This document shows positions 45,705 to 53,445 of a stretch of 64,000 nt of DNA, piece after piece (the first letter of the stretch is position 1; the number at the start of each line of letters is the position of its first letter). Origin of the DNA: Bradyrhizobium liaoningense. Its GTDB lineage: Bacteria > Pseudomonadota > Alphaproteobacteria > Rhizobiales > Xanthobacteraceae. The notes under the pieces are model-generated. The model was given only the letters and a program-made list of their open reading frames with translations. It had not been told where the DNA came from and made no database searches. The DNA lies in NCBI RefSeq assembly GCF_018130785.1, contig NZ_JAFCJT010000024.1, positions 49,229 through 113,228 of the forward strand. Direction: 5' to 3'. Position numbers and translations under genes: made by a program.

Positions 45705-45789
45705 GTCATTGCGAGGAGTTCTTGCGACAAAGCAATCCGGACTGTCTCTGCAGAACGCTTCTGGATTGCTTCGCTCCGCTCGCAATGAC
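45705..45789. repeat. Dispersed palindromic repeat, family B, copy 3 (reversed)
   Basis: It starts GTCATTGCGAGGAGTTCTTG and ends GCTTCGCTCCGCTCGCAATGAC in parts. Compared with copies 1 and 2 it is in the opposite orientation. It lies between the convergent amidase and sigma factor genes. Confidence 0.85.
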
Positions 45790-45803
45790 GGAGATTTTCG
45801 CGA

Positions 45804-47036
45804 CTAGCCGAGTTCCCTGATCCGCCGCGCGTAGAGCCGCCGCAACGGCTCCAGTTGCGTCGCCGCGGTAGCAGCAACATACGCCTCCATCGCCTCATCC
45901 TTCCGCCCCAACCGCCGCAGCAAATCCGCGCGCACCGCGGGCAACAGCTCATAGCCACGAAGCCCGCCGCGCGCGGCGGTCGCATCGACGAGATCGAGCG
46001 CGCGCCCCGGACCGTCGACCATCGACACCGCCGCGGCGTGGTTGAGCTCGATCACCGGAGACGGACTGATACGCAGCAGCACCTCATAGAGTCCGGCGAT
46101 CTGCGGCCAGTCGGTCTCCTCAAAGCTCGGCGCGCGTGCATGCAGCGCGGCGATCGCGGCCTGCACCGCATAGGCTTGCGGCGGGCCGGGCACGCGCAGC
46201 GCATCGTCCACCAGCCGCAGGCCGGCCTCGATCTGCGCACGATCCCACAGCGTGCGGTCCTGCTCTTCCAGCAGCACGATGTCGCCGGCCGGCGTCTCGC
46301 GCCCGGCGCGGCGCGCGTCGTGAAGCAGCATCAACGCCAGCAGTCCCTTGATCCCGGCGCGATCGGGCATCAGCCGGTCGAGCAGGCGGCCGAGCCTGAT
46401 CGCCTCGGCCAGGAGGTCGGGCCGCATCAGATCCGCACCCGACGTCGCGACATAGCCTTCGGTGAAGACGAGATAGATCACCGCCAGCACGCCATCGAGC
46501 CGCGCCGCCATCGCGTCGCGCTCGGGCACTTCATAGGGAATGCCGGCGAGCCTGATCTTCTGCTTGGCGCGGACGAGGCGCTGCGCCATCGCCTCTTCGC
46601 TGACCAGGAAGGCGCGCGCGACCTGCGCGGTCGAGAGCCCGCCGACGGTGCGCAGCGTCAATGCGACCCGGACCTCGGGCGCAAACGCGGGATGGCAGCA
46701 GGTGAAGATCAGCCGCAGCATGTCGTCGTCGAGCATCGCCGGCGGCTCCTCGGGCGCTTGCGCGTTCAGCTCGAGCTCGTGCACGAGCGCCTGCTGCTTG
46801 CCGCGGAACGCGATCTGGCGGCGGACCCGGTCGATCGCCTTGTTGCGGGCGACGTTGACCAGCCAGGCGCGCGGATTATCCGGTATCTCGCGCGCCGACC
46901 AGTGCTCGATCGCGACCGCGAAGGCATCCTGGAGCGCATCCTCGGCGAGATCAAAATCGCCGACGAGGCGGATCAGGGTGGCCAGCGCCCGCCCCGCCTC
47001 ATCACGGAAGACCTTGTCAATCTCGCCTGGATTCAT
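45804..47036 (-). CDS. ECF sigma factor with C-terminal extension (ECF42-like)
   Basis: The 410-residue protein has sigma region 2 (ATLIRLVGDFDLAEDALQDA, then NPRAWLVNVARNKAIDRVRR) and region 4 (LTLRTVGGLSTAQVARAFLV). A C-terminal part of over 200 residues with TPR-like helices follows, including RLDGVLAVIYLVFTEGY. This long tail is typical of the ECF42 group, which has no classic anti-sigma factor. The DGPF-domain gene lies 22 nt upstream in the same operon, the known ECF42 partner. The start at 47036 fits the family; an upstream extension is not sigma-like. Confidence 0.88.
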   Translation of the reverse strand: MNPGEIDKVFRDEAGRALATLIRLVGDFDLAEDALQDAFAVAIEHWSAREIPDNPRAWLVNVARNKAIDRVRRQIAFRGKQQALVHELELNAQAPEEPPAMLDDDMLRLIFTCCHPAFAPEVRVALTLRTVGGLSTAQVARAFLVSEEAMAQRLVRAKQKIRLAGIPYEVPERDAMAARLDGVLAVIYLVFTEGYVATSGADLMRPDLLAEAIRLGRLLDRLMPDRAGIKGLLALMLLHDARRAGRETPAGDIVLLEEQDRTLWDRAQIEAGLRLVDDALRVPGPPQAYAVQAAIAALHARAPSFEETDWPQIAGLYEVLLRISPSPVIELNHAAAVSMVDGPGRALDLVDATAARGGLRGYELLPAVRADLLRRLGRKDEAMEAYVAATAATQLEPLRRLYARRIRELG

Positions 47037-47058
47037 GCGTCGATGCGCGGCCCGGCCG

Positions 47059-47412
47059 TCACTTCTCATACACCCAGATCGGCCGCACCTCGATCGACCC
47101 GATGCGCGCGCTTGGAATGCGCGCCGCGATCTCGATCGCAGCATTGAGATCCTTGGCCTCGACCAGATAGTAGCCGCCAAGCTGTTCGCGCGTCTCCGCA
47201 AACGGCCCGTCGGTAGCCAGCATCTTGCCGTCGCGCACGCGCACCGTCGTCGCGGTCGTGGTCGGCTGGAGCCGGTCGCCGGCCTTGAAATTGCCGCTCT
47301 GGATGATGCCTTGCGTGAAGGTCTGGTATTCCGCCATCATCTTCTGGGCCGTGGCAGCGTCGTTCTTCGCGTATTCGACCTCGTTCTGGTAGATCATCAG
47401 CAGATATTGCAT
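47059..47412 (-). CDS. YCII/DGPF-domain protein, ECF partner
   Basis: The 117-residue protein starts with MQYLLMIYQNE and has the DGPFAETREQLGGYYLVEA motif that names the DGPF group. The fold is a small ferredoxin-like dimer. Genes of this type are linked to ECF42 sigma factors, and here the sigma gene follows after 22 nt. It may respond to oxidative or other stress, but the signal is unknown. Confidence 0.9.
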   Translation of the reverse strand: MQYLLMIYQNEVEYAKNDAATAQKMMAEYQTFTQGIIQSGNFKAGDRLQPTTTATTVRVRDGKMLATDGPFAETREQLGGYYLVEAKDLNAAIEIAARIPSARIGSIEVRPIWVYEK

Positions 47413-47525
47413 TGCTCAACTCCTGTTGTTCGGCTGCATCGCCGACATCCAGTCGAACCGGGCCCGCTTCAAACGACATCTTCAGGATAAATTATTTCGG
47501 CCGATGCCTCCCCGTCGATACCGGC

Positions 47526-47559
47526 TTGACGGAACCGTCACAAATGCTCCATGCGTAAC
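47526..47559 (+). promoter_or_regulatory. Candidate rnpB promoter
   Basis: TTGACG at 47526-47531 is a good -35 box, with a weak -10 (CCATGC) 17 bp later. This would start transcription near 47560, close to the inferred 5' end of RNase P RNA. Confidence 0.35.
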
Positions 47560-47990
47560 CGGTCAGTCGGCCGGACGGCCGCTCCGGCAGGTGCCGAAAG
47601 GCCGCCGGGGAGGAAAGTCCGGGCTCCCTTGACATGCGGTGCCGGATAACGTCCGGCGGGGGCAACCCCAGGGAAAGTGCCACAGAGAACGAACCGCCAG
47701 CCTCCGCAGCGCAAGCAGCGTAGGCAGGTAAGGGTGAAAAGGTGCGGTAAGAGCGCACCGCGGATCCGGCAACGGAGCCGGCATGGTAAACCCCACCGGG
47801 AGCAAAACCGAATAGGGACGGCGTAGCGGGCTGTTCGCGCAAGCGATAACGCCGCGGGGCGATGTCAGGCCCGCCGTCCGGGTAGGTTGCTCGAGGCCAT
47901 GTGCAAACATGGTCCCAGAGGAATGGCCGTCACGTATCGTTCGCGCAAGCGGACGGTGCCCTACAGAACCCGGCTTACAGGCCGGCTGAT
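47560..47990 (+). ncRNA. rnpB: RNase P RNA, type A
   Basis: The signature GAGGAAAGTCCGGGCTCC at about 47608-47625 is diagnostic of bacterial RNase P RNA. The outer P1 stem pairs TCAGTCGGCC near 47564 with GGCCGGCTGA ending near 47989. AGAGGAATGGCCGTCAC near 47920 and GGCTTACAGGCCGG at the end are the usual 3' elements. The length of about 430 nt is normal for this group. A terminator follows at 48001. It is the catalytic part of RNase P, which matures tRNA 5' ends. Confidence 0.93.
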
Positions 47991-48000
47991 ATCTTGCAAC

Positions 48001-48040
48001 GAGGGGTTCGATGCTGACGCATCGGGCCCCTCACCATTTT
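48001..48040 (+). terminator. Intrinsic terminator after rnpB
   Basis: GAGGGGTTCGATGC and GCATCGGGCCCCTC form a 14-bp stem (two G-U pairs) with loop TGAC, followed by ACCATTTT. It begins about 12 nt after the end of the RNA. Confidence 0.8.
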
Positions 48041-48050
48041 GGCCTCCGTC

Positions 48051-48172
48051 GTCATTCCGGGGCTCGCGAAGCGAGAGCCCGGAATCCATCGGGCGGCAGA
48101 GTTGGTGGCGAAATGGATTCTCAGATGCGCAATTGCGCATCGTAGTTCGTGCTGCGCACGCCCCGGAATGAC
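48051..48172. repeat. Dispersed palindromic repeat, family A, copy 2
   Basis: The element starts GTCATTCCGGGGCTCGCGAA and ends GCCCCGGAATGAC, with AGCCCGGAATCCAT inside. It is a longer copy of the element at 4776-4876. It lies between rnpB and the esterase gene. Confidence 0.8.
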
Positions 48173-48175
48173 GAA

Positions 48176-48901
48176 CTAAGCGACAATCTCGTTCAACGCG
48201 CCCATCAAGGCTTCCGGCGCCGTCACGTTGGGCGCGTGACTGGCGTCGAGCTCGAAATAGCGCCAACCCTCCTCACCCTTCGTCCGCTTGGCGAACTGTC
48301 CAAACACGTCGCCTGGCGGAATGCGCTTGCAGTAGATGTAGCTGCGCGGCATGGACGGCTCGCCATGCTCGAGCTTCAGCTTGGTCTCGAAGCATTTGAT
48401 CGGCATCGCGACGCGGCGGGCGTTGAGCCAGTCGAGATCGGCCTGCGGCGTGTCCGGGGGCGGCGGATTCGGCGGAATGCGGTGGCCATCACCGGAGCTC
48501 GCCGCCTTGCGCATCGGCTCGCGCCCGCCCTCGTTGAGATCGAACAGCGACTGGCCGTCGCGCGGCACGAAGGCATCGAGATAGATCAGTTGCGTGACGC
48601 GCTCGCGCGCACGATCGGCGACGCCGGTCGCGACCATGCCGCCATAGCTGTGGCCGAGCAGCACGATGTCGCTGAGGTCCTCGAAGGCGATGACGTTGAG
48701 GATGTCCTGGATATGCGTTTCCAGATCGACCGCGGGACTGGCCAGATGCGCGCGCTCACCGAGCCCGGTATAGGTCGGCGCAACCAGGTGGTGGCCGGCC
48801 TTCGCCATCAGCGGATGCATCTTCTTCCAGGCCCATCCGCCGGACCATGCACCATGACAGAGCAGAAAAGTCTTCGAGCGTGCGGCCATCGGCGTTTCCA
48901 T
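48176..48901 (-). CDS. Alpha/beta hydrolase, EstC/plant esterase-like
   Basis: The 241-residue protein starts FLLCHGAWSGGWAWKKM, typical of a group of small esterases related to plant hydroxynitrile lyases and MES esterases. The nucleophile elbow is GHSYGG and the catalytic His is in LDASHAPNVTAPEAL. TYTGLGERAHL early in the chain is also family-typical. An ATG four codons inside the chosen start is possible. The substrate is not known. Confidence 0.88.
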   Translation of the reverse strand: METPMAARSKTFLLCHGAWSGGWAWKKMHPLMAKAGHHLVAPTYTGLGERAHLASPAVDLETHIQDILNVIAFEDLSDIVLLGHSYGGMVATGVADRARERVTQLIYLDAFVPRDGQSLFDLNEGGREPMRKAASSGDGHRIPPNPPPPDTPQADLDWLNARRVAMPIKCFETKLKLEHGEPSMPRSYIYCKRIPPGDVFGQFAKRTKGEEGWRYFELDASHAPNVTAPEALMGALNEIVA

Positions 48902-48958
48902 CGTTCTTCTTTGTACGATGGAGTGTAGCGGCCGAACGCGCGATGTAAACGCCGCCGC

Positions 48959-49387
48959 TCAGGCCGCGCGCGCGTCCGCCTTCACCAGCACCGGCGCAAG
49001 CTCGGCGGCTTCCCGCCGCAACTTGCTCGCCTCGAAACCGTGCATGCCGATCTGCCATTGCAGTCCGACGATGGCGCCCTTGGTCGGTTGCAACAGTGCG
49101 AGCGAGGCAAACAGCGTCACCGGCAGCCACACCGCCAGTTGCAGCCAGACGGCCGGGGCATAGGCGGTCTCGACCGCGAGGATCGCCGGTACCACGAGAT
49201 GGCCGACCAAAACGATCACGAGATAAGCGGGGAAGTCGTCGGCGCGCTGGTGGAACAGCTCCTCGCCGCAATGGTCACAGGTGTCGGCGACCTTCAGGAA
49301 ACGGCCGAACAGATGGCCTTCGCCGCAGTTCGGGCACTTGCCCCGGAAACCGCGCCACATCGCCTTTGCCAGAGAGACCGTCGCCAT
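48959..49387 (-). CDS. DUF983 membrane protein with zinc ribbon
   Basis: The 142-residue protein has a CxxC...CxxC ribbon (Cys18, 21, 37, 40, in CPNCG and CDHCG) at the N-terminus, then two membrane segments. This is the DUF983 layout. The start at 49387 directly precedes the ribbon. It is divergent from the MocR-type gene across a short region with direct repeats. Function is unknown. Confidence 0.85.
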   Translation of the reverse strand: MATVSLAKAMWRGFRGKCPNCGEGHLFGRFLKVADTCDHCGEELFHQRADDFPAYLVIVLVGHLVVPAILAVETAYAPAVWLQLAVWLPVTLFASLALLQPTKGAIVGLQWQIGMHGFEASKLRREAAELAPVLVKADARAA

Positions 49388-49411
49388 GACCACACCTCTT
49401 CCTTTTCGCTG

Positions 49412-49472
49412 ATCCATACAATAATGTCTTGCATCCATACATTCAAAGGGAACGGGCCTAAATTGCATGGAT
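49412..49472. promoter_or_regulatory. Direct repeats between DUF983 and the MocR-type gene
   Basis: ATCCATACA occurs at 49412-49420 and again at 49433-49441, exactly 21 bp apart (two helical turns). An inverted third copy, GCATGGAT, spans 49465-49472 and includes the MocR start codon. Same-face direct repeats are typical of MocR/GabR-type operators. That the adjacent regulator binds here is an inference. Confidence 0.5.
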
Positions 49473-50837
49473 TGGAGCCCTACAATCTCGGAGCTGAGCG
49501 GCCCGCGCTACCAGCGCATCGTCGAGGCCATGGAGGCCGACATCGCCGCGGGCCGGCTGGTGCGCGGCCAGCAATTGCCGACGCAACGCGCGCTGGCAAA
49601 AGCACTCGGCATCGACCTCACCACGGTGACGCGCGCCTACACCGAGGCGCGCCGCCGCGGCATCATGGAAGCGCGCGTCGGCCAGGGATCGTTCGTGTCG
49701 GAGACCAGCGCGCGCCGCGCGGTCGACCTGCCGCATCCGGTCGCGATCGACCTCTCGATGAACGTGCCGCCACATCCGCTGGAAGCGCAGCTCGACGAGC
49801 GCATCATCGCCGGGATGGAAGCCCTCCGCGCCCAATCGGGCCTGACCGCATTCCTGAACTACCAGCCGCCCGGCGGCAGCACGCATGAGCGCGAGGTCGC
49901 GGCGCGCTGGATGCGCGCACGCGTGCCGCATGCGCACGCCGACAGGCTCGTGATCTTTCCCGGCGCGCAAACGATCCTGTTCAACCTGCTCGCGCACCTC
50001 GCGCGGCCGGGCGATGTCGTGCTGACGGAAGCGCTCACCTTCCCCGGCATCAAGGCCGCCGCCGCCCAGCTCGGCGTCAAGCTCGTGAGCGTCGCCATGG
50101 ACGACGGCGGCATCCTGCCCAATGCGCTGGCGAAGGCGTGCCGCGCGCACAAGCCGAAAGCCGTCTATCTCATTCCGACGCTGCACAATCCGACCACGGC
50201 GACGCTGTCCGCGGAGCGCCGTGACGCCATCGCAAAAATCATCAGCGATGCCGACACGATCCTGATCGAGGACGACGCCTACGGGCTGCTCGATCGCGCG
50301 GCCTCGCCGATCGCCAACCTCATTCCGGAACGGACGTATCTCGCGACGACGCTGTCAAAGTGCATCGCGCCGGCGCTGCGCGTCGCCTATCTCGTCACGC
50401 CCGACAGCGCCGCACAGCAGCAGATGCGGACTTATCTGCAGGCGACGGTGCAGATGCCGGCGCCGCTGATGGTCGCGCTGGTGACGCACTGGATCGAAGG
50501 CGGCATTGCCGATCGCATCATCACGGCCATTCGCAACGAGGCGGTTGGGCGCCAGCAACTCGCACAGCGCGCGCTGAAAGGATTTCAGTTCCTGGCCAAG
50601 CCCGCCGCCCATCATCTATGGCTGCGGTTGCCCGAGGGCCGGCCCGACGTCGCGGGTTACCTGTTGCGGAATGGCCTCGCGGTCGTCGCCGGCGATGCCT
50701 TCACAGTGGACGGAACGCCGCCACATGCGGCGCGCGTCTCACTCGGCGCGGCACGCAACAGGGCTGAGTTGACCGAAGCGCTGCGCATCCTGGTCGGCGC
50801 GCTGCACAGGCCCGCCGACACCAGGCAGATCGTCTAG
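49467..50837 (+). CDS. MocR-type regulator: GntR helix-turn-helix fused to aminotransferase
   Basis: The 456-residue protein has an N-terminal winged helix (RYQRIVEAMEADIAAGRL, then LPTQRALAKALGIDLTTVTR) and a C-terminal type I aminotransferase fold. The pyridoxal phosphate Lys is Lys298 in TLSKCIAPALR. Such proteins sense amino acids or vitamin B6. It is divergent from DUF983, with direct repeats between, so autoregulation and control of DUF983 are likely. Its stop is 1 nt from the convergent small gene. Confidence 0.92.
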   Translation: MDWSPTISELSGPRYQRIVEAMEADIAAGRLVRGQQLPTQRALAKALGIDLTTVTRAYTEARRRGIMEARVGQGSFVSETSARRAVDLPHPVAIDLSMNVPPHPLEAQLDERIIAGMEALRAQSGLTAFLNYQPPGGSTHEREVAARWMRARVPHAHADRLVIFPGAQTILFNLLAHLARPGDVVLTEALTFPGIKAAAAQLGVKLVSVAMDDGGILPNALAKACRAHKPKAVYLIPTLHNPTTATLSAERRDAIAKIISDADTILIEDDAYGLLDRAASPIANLIPERTYLATTLSKCIAPALRVAYLVTPDSAAQQQMRTYLQATVQMPAPLMVALVTHWIEGGIADRIITAIRNEAVGRQQLAQRALKGFQFLAKPAAHHLWLRLPEGRPDVAGYLLRNGLAVVAGDAFTVDGTPPHAARVSLGAARNRAELTEALRILVGALHRPADTRQIV

Positions 50838-50838
50838 A

Positions 50839-51105
50839 TCAATTGTGGTGACGGCGATGACGCGGGCGGACGACCGGCGCAACAGGTGACGGATAGGCCT
50901 GCGATGCGAAGGCATCGCTCGGCACTCCCTGCAGCCCGTGCGCCGCTCTGCCCGCAGGCGTGAGCTGGCCACCGTTCAGCACGTCACGATCAGGGTGTGC
51001 GGCCTGATAGGCCGCGGGTTCGGAAAACTGCGCCTGCGCCATGGTCGGCATCAGGGCCGCCGCAAACAGCAGCGCGGCCACAACGGCAATCTTCGTGCGG
51101 GTCAT
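50839..51105 (-). CDS. Small exported protein of 88 residues
   Basis: The protein begins with a signal peptide (TKIAVVAALLFAAALMP, cleavage after AQA near 25). The mature part of about 63 residues has no known motif and ends PRHRRHHN. I do not recognise a family. The signal peptide and typical codon use support it as real. It is convergent with the MocR-type gene, 1 nt apart. Confidence 0.65.
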   Translation of the reverse strand: MTRTKIAVVAALLFAAALMPTMAQAQFSEPAAYQAAHPDRDVLNGGQLTPAGRAAHGLQGVPSDAFASQAYPSPVAPVVRPRHRRHHN

Positions 51106-51260
51106 GGTCGTTCTCCATCATCACGTTCGGGGAAGAGGCCAATCGGAGCGCATCATGGCGTCGGGCGGGTCCGGATTGAAGTACGGTCATCATGTAGGCC
51201 TGTCTTTGGCGAAAGCCCGCGGTTGGGGATCACGCTTGCGTGCGGATTTGGAATTGACCT

Positions 51261-51278
51261 GCACGGCCGCAGCCGTGC
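51261..51278 (+). other. Hairpin upstream of the TauE/SafE gene
   Basis: GCACGGC (51261-51267), loop CGCA and GCCGTGC (51272-51278) make a perfect 7-bp stem 58 nt before the TTG start. It may be in the leader RNA. No T-run follows. Function unknown. Confidence 0.35.
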
Positions 51279-51335
51279 TATGCGGGCGTTGGCGATCAAC
51301 AGTTCGGGATCGCCCGTTGCGACAAGGACAATCTG

Positions 51336-52079
51336 TTGGAAACGCTCACTTATGCGCTGCTGCTGTTCGGGGCGCTGGCTGGCGGCTTCGTCTCGGGGCT
51401 GGCCGGCTTCGGCACCGCGCTGATGGCGCTCGGCATCTGGCTCTACGTCCTGCCGCCGTCGCTCGCGGTGCCCCTGGTGCTGATCTGCTCGGTGATCGCG
51501 CAGGCCTCGACGCTGCCGTCGATGTGGAAGAGCTTTGACCTGTCGCTGGTGTGGCCATTCCTGATCGGAGGACTGATCGGCGTGCCGCTCGGAACCCTGA
51601 TGGTCGCTTCCGCCGATCCAAAAGTGTTCAAGTTGAGCGTTGGCGTGCTGATCCTGATCTTCTCGACAGCGCTCTATCTCAACAAGACGCCCCTCGCCGT
51701 CAAATTCGGCGGCCGCATCGCCGACGGTGCGATCGGCTTTGCCGGCGGCATTCTTGGCGGCCTTGCCGGCTTGTCCGGGCCGCTGCCGATCCTGTGGGCC
51801 AACATCCGCGGCTGGAACAAGCATGAGCGCCGCGGGATCTTCCAGCTCTTCAATTTCACCGTGCTCGCCGCTGCGCTGGTGTTGCAGACCGCCTCGGGCT
51901 TCGTCGAATTCAAGGTGATCTGGCTCGCAGCGGTCGCCTTTCCGGGTACGCTGATTGGCGCATGGGCCGGCGCGCGCGTCTATCACGCGCTGAACGACAA
52001 GCATTTTGGCGATGTCGTGCTCGGCCTGTTGTTCCTGTCGGGCCTGACCCTCGTCTGGAACAGTATGGCCGCGCTCTAG
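51336..52079 (+). CDS. TauE/SafE family membrane permease
   Basis: The 247-residue protein has about eight membrane segments with the repeated family pattern: ALAGGFVSGLAGFGTALMALG at the start in parts and GFAGGILGGLAGLSGPLP in the middle. These proteins move sulfite, sulfoacetate or related anions. Translation starts at a TTG with AAGGA about 7 nt upstream; no ATG is nearby. Its stop codon overlaps that of the convergent gene. Confidence 0.9.
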   Translation: METLTYALLLFGALAGGFVSGLAGFGTALMALGIWLYVLPPSLAVPLVLICSVIAQASTLPSMWKSFDLSLVWPFLIGGLIGVPLGTLMVASADPKVFKLSVGVLILIFSTALYLNKTPLAVKFGGRIADGAIGFAGGILGGLAGLSGPLPILWANIRGWNKHERRGIFQLFNFTVLAAALVLQTASGFVEFKVIWLAAVAFPGTLIGAWAGARVYHALNDKHFGDVVLGLLFLSGLTLVWNSMAAL

Positions 52080-53353
52080 CTCGACGTCTTCTTCGCAGCG
52101 AGCGCCATGCCGCCGGCGACGCCGACACCGAGCACGTAGATCCAGCCCGAGGTGAAATCGAACAGATGCGTGTTGAGCAGTGAGGACAGCATGTTCTGCA
52201 CCACGACCAGCATGCCGATCCAGCAGGCCAGCCCCTCGCCGCGAAACATCAGGAGGTGCGCGATCCACAGCGCGTAGAGGACCAGCACGCCGACGACGCC
52301 CCACTGCACGGCATTGCTGAGGGTCTGATTGTGCGGGTTGCTGACGATCTCGCCGCGCAGCGGGTCGTCGTGCGGATTGGCGGCCACGCGGGCGAACAGA
52401 CCGCGGATCGAGCCGGTGCCGTGACCGATCAGCGGCGCGTCGGCGATGAACCCAAGGGACTTCCGCCAATATTCGAGACGTGAGCCCATGCCGCTGATCG
52501 AGTTGTTCTCGGCCTCCAGACTCCTTTCATAATCGCCCTGGAACTTGCCGACGGTCGCGCGCAGATGCGGCGAGACGGCCCAGAGCGCTACCGCGACCAA
52601 CGCCGTCGCAGCGCCGGCGACGAGCGCGGCCCGCCAGCGCAGATGCAGCAGCGCAAACACCACGAGCAGGACCGGCAGCGTCACCAGCGCCGTGCGCGAG
52701 ACCACGACGAACATCATGTTGGCGAGGAAGCCGAGCAACACGGCGAACAACACCGCGATCCGAACGCGGCCCCGGCGGACCAGGGTCACGATCGGATAGA
52801 CCAGCGCGATCGCACAGAGCGCGAATTCCTGGCTCTGGTCGATATAATTGCGCACGGCAATCCCGCTCTCGACCTGATAGGGCCCGCGCGACAGATAGAG
52901 CTTTAGCGAGAGCCTGGGATCGATCGCAACAGTAAAGGAGTACAGCATAAGCAGCGTGCAAGAGACCAGGAACGCCGCAAAAACCCATTTGCCGTAGGGC
53001 CAGCGCTCGAACTGGTAGATCAGCAGCGGGATCACCAGCAGTTTTGCCGGCGGCCCGAGCGCGTGCAGCCGCTCGGCCCAGGGCGCATCCGACCAGAGCG
53101 TGCCGACGAGGGCGAGGGTGACCAGCGCGATCGGCAGCAGGCAGACCGGGCGCAGCAGCGAGCGCGGGAATTCACGAAGGTCGACGAAAGCAAAGGCGAT
53201 CAGCCAGGGCACGAGCGCAAAGGTCACGCCCGTGGTGCTCCAGGGCAGCAGCAGCGCGACCAGCGCAACGAAGCGGGCCGGTGTGCGGTAGCGCGCTGCC
53301 CAGATCGCGGAGAGCCAGGACGCTCGTCCCTGCTCGTTCAACACCTCGGTCAT
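52076..53353 (-). CDS. O-antigen ligase-like (Wzy_C/WaaL) membrane protein
   Basis: The 425-residue protein has about ten membrane segments. The large periplasmic loop contains RLEYWRKSLGFIADAPLIGHG and NPHNQTLSNAVQWG, the Arg/His pattern of WaaL and Wzy_C proteins. It may ligate or polymerise surface polysaccharide. No other LPS gene is nearby. Its stop overlaps the TauE/SafE stop within a CTAG palindrome. Confidence 0.88.
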   Translation of the reverse strand: MTEVLNEQGRASWLSAIWAARYRTPARFVALVALLLPWSTTGVTFALVPWLIAFAFVDLREFPRSLLRPVCLLPIALVTLALVGTLWSDAPWAERLHALGPPAKLLVIPLLIYQFERWPYGKWVFAAFLVSCTLLMLYSFTVAIDPRLSLKLYLSRGPYQVESGIAVRNYIDQSQEFALCAIALVYPIVTLVRRGRVRIAVLFAVLLGFLANMMFVVVSRTALVTLPVLLVVFALLHLRWRAALVAGAATALVAVALWAVSPHLRATVGKFQGDYERSLEAENNSISGMGSRLEYWRKSLGFIADAPLIGHGTGSIRGLFARVAANPHDDPLRGEIVSNPHNQTLSNAVQWGVVGVLVLYALWIAHLLMFRGEGLACWIGMLVVVQNMLSSLLNTHLFDFTSGWIYVLGVGVAGGMALAAKKTSS

Positions 53354-53445
53354 TCCTGTCCCCGGCAGATTCGCGCCGACCCACGGCGCGGCAAACTAGC
53401 CGGAGCCGTGAGTGGGCGACAAGCATGCATGCGTTCAATCCGTCG

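Noticed and set aside
47990..48050. A riboswitch or attenuator after rnpB
   Set aside because: The hairpin at 48001 followed by TTTT is explained as the rnpB terminator, and the next gene is on the other strand.
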